A stretch of DNA of 15,766 bases, from assembly GCA_038258185.1 (NCBI GenBank), contig JBBSQD010000143.1, positions 1 through 15,766 on the forward strand. Direction: 5' to 3'. The notes below the pieces were generated by a model. The model was not told the origin of the DNA. It worked only from the letters and a program-made list of their open reading frames with translations, and made no database searches. Below, in pieces: positions 1 to 5,616 of this stretch. Position 1 is the stretch's first letter, and each line of letters opens with the position of its first letter. Position numbers and translations under genes: made by a program. This DNA is from JAIOHN01 sp038258185. Its GTDB lineage: Bacteria > Chloroflexota > Anaerolineae > Aggregatilineales > Phototrophicaceae.

Positions 1-414
1 AGCATTGGCGCGGTCACGGTGTTCGTCCGGTACCAGCATGGTCACTGAAGCCTGGAACGCTGGCCCCTGGAACACCCCGAAAATGGCCTGCACAAACGTC
101 ACCAGATACAGATGCCATAACTGAAAATCGCCGGAGAGCACGCTAATCAACAGCAGCACCGTCCCCAGCGCCTGACCGGCATCCGACAAAATCATCACAT
201 AGCGCCGATCCCAGCGATCAGCCAGCACGCCGGACAGTGTCGCCGCCAGCACAGTCGGAATGGTCGAAAAGAACGCGACCAGCACCAGCGGAGTCGCGTT
301 GCCAGTCTGCGCAAATAACCAGATGCCAATCGCCAACCCACTGATGCGGCTGCCGATTAAAGAAAATGTCTGCGTTAAAATAAGGATGTAAAATGTGCGC
401 ATATTCTGCTGCAT
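1..414 (-). CDS. MFS drug-efflux-type transporter, N-terminal part (runs off left edge)
   Basis: This is a major facilitator superfamily transporter, and only the first 138 codons lie in the window. The start ATG is at 414-412 with GGGAGG just upstream. The visible protein has a first membrane helix at about residues 7-33, a second at about 43-63, and then the MFS loop 2-3 signature GVLADRWDRR at residues 62-71. Further helices follow at about 75-95 and 102-122. The spacing and the charged RWDRR motif resemble the MFS_3 / macrolide-efflux branch of proton-driven drug exporters in the inner membrane; the substrate cannot be told from this fragment. It lies 34 bp downstream of a small ORF on the same strand and probably shares its promoter near 741-768. 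An internal ATG at residue 5 is a possible alternative start. The family call is firm, the substrate call is not. Confidence 0.88.
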   Translation of the reverse strand, partial: MQQNMRTFYILILTQTFSLIGSRISGLAIGIWLFAQTGNATPLVLVAFFSTIPTVLAATLSGVLADRWDRRYVMILSDAGQALGTVLLLISVLSGDFQLWHLYLVTFVQAIFGVFQGPAFQASVTMLVPDEHRDRANA

Positions 415-448
415 GTTGCCTCCCCGGCTGGGATGATTGCTGGTTAGG

Positions 449-607
449 TTACAGAAACAGTCCGACAAAATGGGTCAGACGCCGCAGCCAGTCGAATGAC
501 CGGCGTGCCTGTGGCTGTCCACCAGCCAGACGATGCTGCTCGGCCTCGTGCATAAGGGTCTGCCGCCGCTGCTGCTGTAATTGGTATTCAAACTGATCTT
601 TCATCAT
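449..607 (-). CDS. Small 52-residue basic hypothetical protein upstream of the MFS gene
   Basis: This is a short ORF on the minus strand starting at a double ATG (607-605 or 604-602), with AGAGG about eight bases upstream, and ending in TAA at 451-449. It encodes 52 residues. The first half is Gln/Arg/Glu-rich and probably helical (MMKDQFEYQLQQQRR, then HEAEQHRLAG). The second half is basic and ends in a hydrophobic stretch (LRRLTHFVGLFL). I do not recognise the family. The good ribosome site, the position between a strong promoter and the MFS start, and the amphipathic helix all favour a real small protein. It could be a small partner of the transporter or an independent short protein. Coding status is likely; function is unknown. 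Confidence 0.6.
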   Translation of the reverse strand: MMKDQFEYQLQQQRRQTLMHEAEQHRLAGGQPQARRSFDWLRRLTHFVGLFL

Positions 608-696
608 CTCGGTTTTCCTCTCATGGATAACGCTGTTTTTACGGGTTCAATCCCTACTACGGTCGGGATCGGGCTTTTGTTGAATTTTGGTTTCAT
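604..696 (-). CDS. Possible 30-residue leader ORF in the MFS operon 5' region
   Basis: An ATG at 696-694 opens 30 codons (MKPKFNKSPIPTVVGIEPVK and ten more residues). The TGA at 606-604 overlaps the start of the following 52-residue ORF in an ATGA arrangement, the usual layout for translational coupling. It falls inside the transcript predicted from the promoter at 741-768. No good Shine-Dalgarno site precedes it (only AAAAAGTA), and the composition is not clearly protein-like, so chance is a serious alternative. If real, it could be a regulatory leader peptide; this is inference. Confidence 0.25.
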   Translation of the reverse strand: MKPKFNKSPIPTVVGIEPVKTALSMRGKPR

Positions 697-705
697 TACT
701 TTTTA

Positions 706-720
706 TTTAACCATTCAAAT
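706..720 (-). repeat. Operator-like repeat, downstream copy
   Basis: This is a 15-bp element (minus strand ATTTGAATGGTTAAA) just downstream of the predicted MFS-operon start point. It recurs with one mismatch exactly 70 bp away at 776-790. Its AATGGTT core also forms an inverted repeat with AACCATT (minus strand, 734-728), spaced by 12 bp. The arrangement suggests binding sites for a dimeric regulator. Confidence 0.5.
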
Positions 721-740
721 TATTTTTAATGGTTGATTAC

Positions 741-768
741 ATTCTATTCGATTTCTGTTTTATGTCAA
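741..768 (-). promoter_or_regulatory. Strong sigma-70-type promoter of the MFS operon
   Basis: Read on the minus strand, a perfect TTGACA -35 box (768-763) is followed after 16 bp by TAGAAT (746-741), one base from consensus. The predicted start point, near 734, falls on the edge of the inverted repeat at 709-734, which fits repressor control. The leader to the first long ORF would be about 125 nt. Confidence 0.7.
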
Positions 769-775
769 GACTCTT

Positions 776-790
776 TTTCACCATTCAAAT
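776..790 (-). repeat. Operator-like repeat, upstream copy
   Basis: This is the second copy of the element (minus strand ATTTGAATGGTGAAA), just upstream of the TTGACA box of the MFS promoter. Its first 11 bases are identical to the copy at 706-720 and the offset is 70 bp, about seven helical turns, so both copies would face the same side of the DNA. Confidence 0.5.
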
Positions 791-817
791 AAATTACAAC
801 ATATTGAAGACCCTGCC

Positions 818-845
818 TTGACACGCTCCCGTCCCCAGCTAAGAT
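818..845 (+). promoter_or_regulatory. Predicted promoter of the lipoprotein gene
   Basis: A perfect TTGACA at 818-823 is followed after 16 bp by TAAGAT at 840-845, two bases from TATAAT. The leader to the ATG at 915 would be about 60 nt and contains GAGGAG at 902-907, seven bases before the start. Confidence 0.55.
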
Positions 846-914
846 TGCTGTGTATTTAAAAATGCGTTACGCGCGTTGCAATAAAACACCAACGATCTAT
901 CGAGGAGAAAATTT

Positions 915-1448
915 ATGCGCTGGACTTTGATCTGGTGGTTGCTGTTACCAGCCTTACTAGCGGCCTGTAATCTGACTACGGTCTCGGTTGACTCACCCAC
1001 GGCGGCATTGACCGATGTCCCACCGGCCCAGACTGACCAACCCACTCGCACACCCCAGGGGACATTACCGCCGCTGCCAGCTACACCTACCCAGTTTTTC
1101 CCGGATCAGCCCGCGACACTCGCAGCGGCCACGATTAACGCGCCTTCGGACAGTCCCGATGGTGCCGAACCCCTGCCAGCAGCGACACTTGACCCCGCGA
1201 CAGCCAATGATCGTTATGAAATCACCGTGCGCAGCGGTCAGACGGTGGGGATTATTTATGAGGTTGGCATTCCAGCAGGCATGAGTCTGAGACTGGTCAT
1301 ACAGGGGCTGGATGGTGTGGTCTGGCAGCGAACACTCACAGCCGATGCCAGTACGCGTGAGGAATTTACGGTTGAGCAGGGCGGTGTTTACGAGCTGCTG
1401 CTTTTCCGCCAGGGGAATAATATCAGTTATTCATTTTCGTGGGATTAA
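915..1448 (+). CDS. Secreted lipoprotein with Thr/Pro-rich linker and beta-sandwich-like C-terminus
   Basis: The protein has 177 residues. It begins with a lipoprotein signal peptide: a hydrophobic core, then the lipobox LLAAC with Cys18 as the lipid-anchored residue. Residues 19-97 form a low-complexity linker rich in Thr, Pro and Ala (for example LPPLPATPTQ), as is common in Chloroflexota surface proteins. Residues 98-177 look like one compact all-beta domain with alternating hydrophobic strands (YEITVRSGQTVGIIYEVG, then VYELLLFRQG, ending SYSFSWD), resembling the pre-peptidase C-terminal or GOLD-like folds. That resemblance is by pattern only. The start is supported by GAGGAG seven bases upstream. 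It is expected on the outer face of the membrane; binding partner and function are unknown. It converges on recA and may share the hairpin at 1478-1499. Confidence 0.85.
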   Translation: MRWTLIWWLLLPALLAACNLTTVSVDSPTAALTDVPPAQTDQPTRTPQGTLPPLPATPTQFFPDQPATLAAATINAPSDSPDGAEPLPAATLDPATANDRYEITVRSGQTVGIIYEVGIPAGMSLRLVIQGLDGVVWQRTLTADASTREEFTVEQGGVYELLLFRQGNNISYSFSWD

Positions 1449-1471
1449 GGCTGATCTCGCGGCGCGCACAA

Positions 1472-1499
1472 TAAAAAAGGGACGCCATAGTGCGTCCCT
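1472..1499 (-). terminator. Rho-independent terminator of recA
   Basis: A perfect 8-bp stem (AGGGACGC 1478-1485 with GCGTCCCT 1492-1499) with a 6-nt loop is followed on the minus strand by a run of six T. It lies 20 bp beyond the recA stop codon. From the plus side, the same hairpin lies about 30 bp after the lipoprotein gene but has a poor U-run. Confidence 0.85.
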
Positions 1500-1519
1500 C
1501 AGTTTGATAAGTGGAGAAT

Positions 1520-2635
1520 TTATTCCGCTTCTACAGCCGGTTGCGGTTCTGATTTTGCTGCTGGCGGTGGGGGTGGCACAGGTGTCTTGAGCATGGCTGA
1601 TAAGCCGAAATGAATGCGAATGGCATTTTCGATTTCGTCAGCAATCTCACGGTTTTCCAGCAGGTATTGCTTGGCATTCTCACGCCCCTGTCCCAGCAGG
1701 CCATCATTGTAGCGGAAGAAAGCGCCGCGCTTCTCAACAATATTGAGTTCCGTACCCAGGTCGAGCACTTCACCCACTTTGCTGATACCATTTTCGTAAA
1801 ACATGATATCAAACTCAGTCTCACGGAAGGGAGCAGCGACTTTGTTCTTGGTCACGCGCACGCGGGTACGGCTGCCGATGGTATCCCCACCTTGCTTAAT
1901 ACCCTGTGTTTTACGGATATCCAGACGCACACTGGCATAAAATTTCAGCGCACGGCCACCGGGCTGCGTTTCTGGGCTTCCATACATAACACCCACCTTT
2001 TCACGAATCTGGTTGGTGAACATGACCGCCGAATTCGACTGCTTGATCGCGCCGGACAGTTTACGCAGCGCCTGGCTCATCAGACGCGCCTGCAAACCCA
2101 CATGCGTATCGCCCATTTCGCCTTCGAGTTCAGCGCGTGGAACCAGGGCCGCCACACTATCAATCACGATCACGTCCAGAGCACTGGAACGTACCAGCGC
2201 TTCGGTGATTTCTAACGCCTGCTCGCCGGTATCGGGCTGCGAGACATACAGCGTATCCATATTCGCGCCAATACGTGCGCCATAAGTGGGGTCAAGCGCA
2301 TGTTCCATATCGACAAAGGCACACAACCCGCCGCGCTTTTGAGCTTCAGCGATCACATGCAAACACAGCGTGGTTTTACCGCTGGATTCTGGGCCGTAGA
2401 TTTCGGTGATACGCCCGCGTGGAATACCGCCGACACCGACGGCGATATCGACCCCCAGCGAACCACTGGGAATCACATCAATGCTCATGTGCGCCGCATC
2501 ACCCAGCCGGATAATCGCACCATCGCCGAAGCGCTTGGTCAAATCCTGCAGGGCGGCATCCAGGGCTTTCAGTTTTCCTTCATCGCTCCCCGAAAATAGG
2601 CCACTATCGTCTACTTTTTCCTTCTTTTTCGCCAT
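1520..2635 (-). CDS. recA: Recombinase RecA
   Basis: This is the DNA-strand-exchange ATPase of homologous recombination, which also triggers LexA self-cleavage in the SOS response. From the ATG at 2635 it has 371 residues, normal for RecA. It shows the Walker A motif GPESSGKTT (81-89), the catalytic Glu in FVDMEHALDP (Glu111), Walker B VIVIDS (155-160), loop L1 with EGEMGDTHVGLQARLMSQAL (171-190), and loop L2 with NQIREKVGVMYGSPETQPGG (208-227). The C-terminal domain ends in a proline run (352-358) and a Glu-containing tail. A GTG ten codons further upstream is in frame but has no ribosome site; the ATG has GGGAG eight bases before it, so I chose the ATG. The gene stands alone, divergent from the cobalamin adenosyltransferase gene. 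Its promoter at 2762-2790 overlaps a LexA-like box, suggesting DNA-damage induction. Confidence 0.98.
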   Translation of the reverse strand: MAKKKEKVDDSGLFSGSDEGKLKALDAALQDLTKRFGDGAIIRLGDAAHMSIDVIPSGSLGVDIAVGVGGIPRGRITEIYGPESSGKTTLCLHVIAEAQKRGGLCAFVDMEHALDPTYGARIGANMDTLYVSQPDTGEQALEITEALVRSSALDVIVIDSVAALVPRAELEGEMGDTHVGLQARLMSQALRKLSGAIKQSNSAVMFTNQIREKVGVMYGSPETQPGGRALKFYASVRLDIRKTQGIKQGGDTIGSRTRVRVTKNKVAAPFRETEFDIMFYENGISKVGEVLDLGTELNIVEKRGAFFRYNDGLLGQGRENAKQYLLENREIADEIENAIRIHFGLSAMLKTPVPPPPPAAKSEPQPAVEAE

Positions 2636-2694
2636 CGCTCTTGCTCCCGGTGGATTTCTGATCACTTCTAGTGTAGTCTCATCTGAAGAAAATG

Positions 2695-2713
2695 CCAGCC
2701 TGTTCAGGGCTGG
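2695..2713 (-). other. Stem-loop in the recA 5' leader
   Basis: CCAGCC (2695-2700) pairs perfectly with GGCTGG (2708-2713) around a 7-nt loop. It lies in the predicted untranslated leader of recA, about 60 bp before the start codon. It might affect mRNA stability or attenuation; no T-run follows it. Confidence 0.35.
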
Positions 2714-2761
2714 AGCATATACCCGAATATGGGGTTTATAAAAACTTCAAACCAGATGGAT

Positions 2762-2790
2762 ATTTTAGCACAAACGTTCCACTTAAACAA
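2762..2790 (-). promoter_or_regulatory. recA promoter overlapping a Gram-positive-type LexA (SOS) box
   Basis: On the minus strand, TTGTTT (2790-2785) and TAAAAT (2767-2762) are separated by exactly 17 bp. Inside the spacer, at 2780-2767, lies GGAACGTTTGTGCT. This matches the GAAC-N4-GTTC LexA operator core known from Gram-positive bacteria at seven of eight half-site bases. A LexA dimer there would block the polymerase. The promoter and box are visible in the sequence; binding is inferred. Confidence 0.6.
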
Positions 2791-2811
2791 GCGCAAGGAT
2801 GCTTACTCACG

Positions 2812-3351
2812 ATGAAAATTTACACCAAAACCGGTGATGATGGTACAACAGCTCTGTTTTCCGGCGGTCGCGTCTCCAAAACCCATTTAAGGGTGGATTC
2901 TTACGGCACGGTGGATGAGTTAAATTCGGTCTTAGGCGTCGTCCGCGCCCACCAGCCCCACAGTGATGACTGGTTGCGGCACATTCAGGAACAACTCTTT
3001 CATTTAGGGGCAGACCTGGCTACGCCGCTGGATGCCAGAAGTGATTGGGTCGTGCGCATGGATGCCTCGAAAATCACCTGGCTGGAGGAACGCATTGATG
3101 AAATGACAGCCGCCCTGCCGCCGCTGACCAACTTTGTCCTGCCCGGTGGCACACCTGCCGCCGCCCATCTGCATGTGGCGCGGACAATCTGCCGCCGTGC
3201 CGAGCGTCTGGTGGTGGCACTGGCAGAGCATGAACCGGTTGGGGATTTTGTCATCGTCTATCTGAATCGCCTGTCAGACTGCCTGTTTACGCTGGCACGC
3301 TGGGAGAATATGCAGGCCGGGATGTCTGAGGAAAAATGGGTGGTGCGTTAA
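2812..3351 (+). CDS. ATP:cob(I)alamin adenosyltransferase, PduO/MMAB type
   Basis: The enzyme transfers the adenosyl group of ATP to cob(I)alamin, giving coenzyme B12 for mutases, dehydratases or class II ribonucleotide reductase. The product has 179 residues, typical for the family. It shows the N-terminal ATP-binding loop TKTGDDGTT (5-13), the DSYGTVDELNS segment (29-39), the helix RTICRRAERL (124-133) with the conserved basic residues, and YLNRLSDCLF (150-159). The reading frame is open further upstream to 2692, but homologues begin at MKIYTKTGD, so the ATG at 2812 is preferred; AAGGA at 2795-2799 is a slightly distant ribosome site. It is divergent from recA and its stop codon touches the stop of the convergent downstream gene. 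No other cobalamin gene and no riboswitch is visible nearby. Confidence 0.95.
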   Translation: MKIYTKTGDDGTTALFSGGRVSKTHLRVDSYGTVDELNSVLGVVRAHQPHSDDWLRHIQEQLFHLGADLATPLDARSDWVVRMDASKITWLEERIDEMTAALPPLTNFVLPGGTPAAAHLHVARTICRRAERLVVALAEHEPVGDFVIVYLNRLSDCLFTLARWENMQAGMSEEKWVVR

Positions 3352-3816
3352 TCAGGCTTGCTGCACCTGTTCATAAAGTCGTTCAAAGCGTGAAGCCGGT
3401 TGCGGCCATTGTTCGCCATCAATGCCGATGCACAAATAATCACCTACATGCGCCTGGACATCACCTTCAATCGTATGCACAGTAATCGGCATAGATATTT
3501 TCCTGGCCCATGTCAGTTCGTGTTTGCGGTGCGGTTCAAAACCCTGCAACAGCAGCCGATGCTGCACAGTTCCCATTTTGATGCGAATGGTATTGATCCG
3601 GTCTGGTTCGTAAGATCGGGTAAAAATATCGCCTTTAACAATCCAGCGACTGTCATCTTCAGGGTTGATGCAGACGTAATCGCCGGGGGAACCATACAGC
3701 GTATCACCGCTGTCAATGCGAATTGTGAAGCTGGTTTTCATTTTACGCGCATAGGTTATGCCCATCTTACGATAAGGCAGGAAACCCTGCTTCCGCAACT
3801 CCGCAGTTTCAATCAT
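3352..3816 (-). CDS. PGDYG-like protein made of two tandem repeats
   Basis: This is a 154-residue soluble protein with no signal peptide. It consists of two similar halves. Residues 10-70 begin QGFLPYRK, continue TYARK and contain SPGDYVCI. Residues 91-149 begin QGFEPHRK, continue TWARK and contain HVGDYLCI. Each half ends in an aromatic RSYE or RLYE segment. The GDY motif within a small beta-rich unit resembles the PGDYG family (PF14083), whose function is not known to me. The halves are clearly diverged, so the duplication is old. The start at 3816 has GAGAG about ten bases upstream. Its stop codon (3354-3352) directly abuts that of the adenosyltransferase gene on the other strand. Family assignment is by motif only. 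Confidence 0.8.
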   Translation of the reverse strand: MIETAELRKQGFLPYRKMGITYARKMKTSFTIRIDSGDTLYGSPGDYVCINPEDDSRWIVKGDIFTRSYEPDRINTIRIKMGTVQHRLLLQGFEPHRKHELTWARKISMPITVHTIEGDVQAHVGDYLCIGIDGEQWPQPASRFERLYEQVQQA

Positions 3817-4162
3817 AGCGATTACTCTCGATCTTTGTCACTTCGCATAACTTACATAAAGCGCTGCATTGAGTGTAGCAATGAAAGTGATGGTGTATGT
3901 CCCCATTTTTTAGGGGAATCTTCTGTTTTTACATGCTGTGATTATCTATCCAATGCATGCACATCGGCAAATATCATTTCAGATTTGTAACATAAGATTT
4001 TAATGGCATGGTGCAGGGTTATTTAAATCACACTGTTGTTTTACTTTTAAGCCCAAACGATATGAAAAGTCAAACTTCTTTTACACATTTTTTCATTTGA
4101 GACATTAAAAGCAGGCTTTCCCCGGTTTGACCGCGTCAAGCCGGGGAAGCGAACAACCGATC
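3817..4162. other. A/T-rich intergenic stretch
   Basis: This 346-bp stretch lies between two minus-strand genes. It must contain the promoter of the PGDYG-like gene, but I found no convincing -35/-10 pair. It holds the strong hairpin at 4117-4149 and a weaker one (TCCCC 3900-3904 with GGGGA 3913-3917). No ORF here looks like a protein, and I see no recognisable RNA gene. Confidence 0.5.
4117..4149 (-). terminator. Terminator hairpin after the lutA-like gene
   Basis: Bases 4117-4131 and 4135-4149 pair over 15 positions with only G-T wobbles at 4126/4140 and 4117/4149, closing on a 3-nt loop (CGC). The gene stop codon is 14 bp away. On the minus strand a TTTT follows only after several bases, so the U-tract is imperfect, but stem strength and position argue for termination. 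Confidence 0.7.
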
Positions 4163-4936
4163 TTAGCCCTGATGATTGGGCAGACCCTTAGCTAAAAGGT
4201 CAGCAATATACATCGCGCGGTAGTCAGACCCTTTGCGGCTCAGACCGCCGTTAATCTGCGTCATGCAACTGCAATCGCCGGTCAGAATCACATCGGCTTC
4301 ACTGGCTTCGATATGTTCAACTTTTTCCTTCAGCATCGCGCCGCTGATATCGGCCATTTTCACCGCGAACAAGCCGCCAAACCCGCAGCATTGATCCGCG
4401 CCCTGCATTTCATGAATGGTCACACCATCAATATTTTCAATCAGGCTGCGTGCCTGGTCGCGCAGACCCAGCCCGCGCAGCCCATGACAGGCATCATGAA
4501 ACGCGACGGTTGTGGGCGGCAGTTTGGCGCCCATGTCAGTGATACCTAACCCATCAACGAGATATTCGGTCAGCTCCCAGGTAATGTTGGCCGCCCAACT
4601 GGCACGTTCACGCCATTCCGGGTCATCCTTAAACAGGTCTTTATAATAATGGCGCACCATCGTCGCGCAGCTGCCGGATGGCGTCACAATGACTTCAGCG
4701 CCTTCGAAAGCCCGCAAAAATTGTTTCGCCACGGCACGGGCATCATCCCAGAAGCCGGAATTAAACGCAGTCTGTGAGCAGCAGGTCTGCGCCAGCGGAA
4801 AGCGCACTTCAATCCCCAGATGTTCCAGAATTTCAACCACCGATACGCCTGTCTGCGGATAAATCGCATCCACAATACAGGTCACAAACAGGGAAACAGG
4901 CTTATATTTAGGTGACGGGCGTAAATCTTCAGTCAT
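4163..4936 (-). CDS. lutA: LutA/YkgE-like (Fe-S)-binding protein with two CCG domains
   Basis: This 257-residue cytoplasmic protein belongs to the family of LutA, one subunit of the LutABC L-lactate oxidation complex, related to the GlcF and heterodisulfide reductase CCG subunits. Two cysteine-rich CCG domains are visible. The first has Cys20, Cys52-Cys53 (AQTCCSQTAFNSG) and Cys90 (TPSGSC). The second has Cys150 (FHDACHG), Cys183-Cys184 (DQCCGFGG) and Cys222/Cys224 (TGDCSC). The opening VSLFVTCIVDAIYPQTG is typical of LutA. The usual CCGQ of the first motif reads CCSQ here. A ribosome site AGGA lies about eight bases before the ATG, and a TATAAT-like -10 is seen at 4983-4978. No lutB or lutC flanks it, so its electron-transfer partner must be encoded elsewhere or the protein has another role. 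The symbol is given by similarity. Confidence 0.85.
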   Translation of the reverse strand: MTEDLRPSPKYKPVSLFVTCIVDAIYPQTGVSVVEILEHLGIEVRFPLAQTCCSQTAFNSGFWDDARAVAKQFLRAFEGAEVIVTPSGSCATMVRHYYKDLFKDDPEWRERASWAANITWELTEYLVDGLGITDMGAKLPPTTVAFHDACHGLRGLGLRDQARSLIENIDGVTIHEMQGADQCCGFGGLFAVKMADISGAMLKEKVEHIEASEADVILTGDCSCMTQINGGLSRKGSDYRAMYIADLLAKGLPNHQG

Positions 4937-5098
4937 GATAACATCCTAAAAAACACTCTAAACGCGTAAGAAGGCCGATTATAACGAGGACAAACGCCTG
5001 CTGCGAGTTGGAATGGACTGATGGTGAGATTGTGACCCGTCAGCAGGATCGCTATTATGAAGCAATATTATGCGCATCTAATTGATAAGGAACCTTTT

Positions 5099-5560
5099 AT
5101 GACTTACCAGATTCGCCTTGCCACGGTCGATGAAATCGCGATGATTATCCATCAGCGCAACGAAATGTTTGCGGAGATGGGCTGGAAAAATTTCTTCAAA
5201 GCCGGTATGGATGAAGCCTTTGAAAACTGGGTACGACCCAGAATGGAACAGGAGGTGTTTCTGACCTGGTTTGCCATCAGCGATTCGGGTGAGATTGTCG
5301 GTGGGGCTGGTTTATGGATTCGTGAGGGCACCCCGGACCCTACTGATTTCGCCACCCAGCGCGGTTACGTCATGAATGTGTATGTTGAACCTGATCATCG
5401 TCGCCAGGGTTTAGCCCGCCTGCTGATGCAAACTTTGATGGATTGGTGCAAAGATCATCAACTCTATAATGTCAATCTGCATGCCAGCGATGCTGGTCGC
5501 CCGTTATATGAGAAACTCGGTTTCAACCCCGTTAACGAGATGTCAATCTTTTTAGGCTGA
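5099..5560 (+). CDS. GNAT family N-acetyltransferase
   Basis: This is a predicted acetyl-CoA-dependent acetyltransferase of 153 residues. The signature motif A for CoA pyrophosphate binding is seen in VYVEPDHRRQGLARLLMQTL, with RRQGLA as the Q/R-x-x-G-x-A loop. The C-terminal NVNLHASDAGRPLYEKLGF is the typical motif B with the catalytic-region Tyr. An in-frame ATG at 5057 also has an AGGA site, giving 167 residues. I prefer 5099, because AAGGA lies seven bases before it and the family fold starts at YQIRLAT. The substrate cannot be predicted. It is a single gene, divergent from the lutA-like gene and convergent with phzF. Confidence 0.9.
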   Translation: MTYQIRLATVDEIAMIIHQRNEMFAEMGWKNFFKAGMDEAFENWVRPRMEQEVFLTWFAISDSGEIVGGAGLWIREGTPDPTDFATQRGYVMNVYVEPDHRRQGLARLLMQTLMDWCKDHQLYNVNLHASDAGRPLYEKLGFNPVNEMSIFLG

Positions 5561-5568
5561 TCAGAGTG

Positions 5569-5601
5569 CTGAGGCTGCGGGTTTTATGCTCACAGCCTCA
5601 G
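5569..5601. terminator. Shared hairpin between convergent GNAT and PhzF genes
   Basis: CTGAGGCTG (5569-5577) pairs perfectly with CAGCCTCAG (5593-5601) across a 15-nt loop in the 56-bp gap between two convergent stop codons. Neither side has a clear T-run. Position and symmetry suggest a bidirectional terminator. Confidence 0.6.
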
Positions 5602-5616
5602 AAATTTCTGTCGAGG

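Larger units (their letters stand above)
608..914. other. Divergent control region between MFS operon and lipoprotein gene
   Basis: This 307-bp stretch lacks a full-size gene. It holds the minus-strand promoter of the MFS operon (741-768), a near-identical 15-bp repeat on either side of it (706-720 and 776-790), an inverted repeat at 709-734, the candidate leader ORF, and the plus-strand promoter of the lipoprotein gene (818-845). In the minus-strand leader, ATCCC and GGGAT around 650-669 can pair into a small hairpin. Confidence 0.7.

Noticed and set aside
1610..2215. 201-codon plus-strand frame
   Set aside because: It is antisense to recA and arises from recA codon bias.
2636..2811. Possible cobalamin riboswitch before the adenosyltransferase gene
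   Set aside because: No B12-box-like conserved segment is visible, and much of the space is taken by the recA promoter and leader.
3400..3990. 196-codon plus-strand frame
   Set aside because: It is mostly antisense to the duplicated PGDYG-like gene, which has clear internal repeats; the plus-strand product has none.
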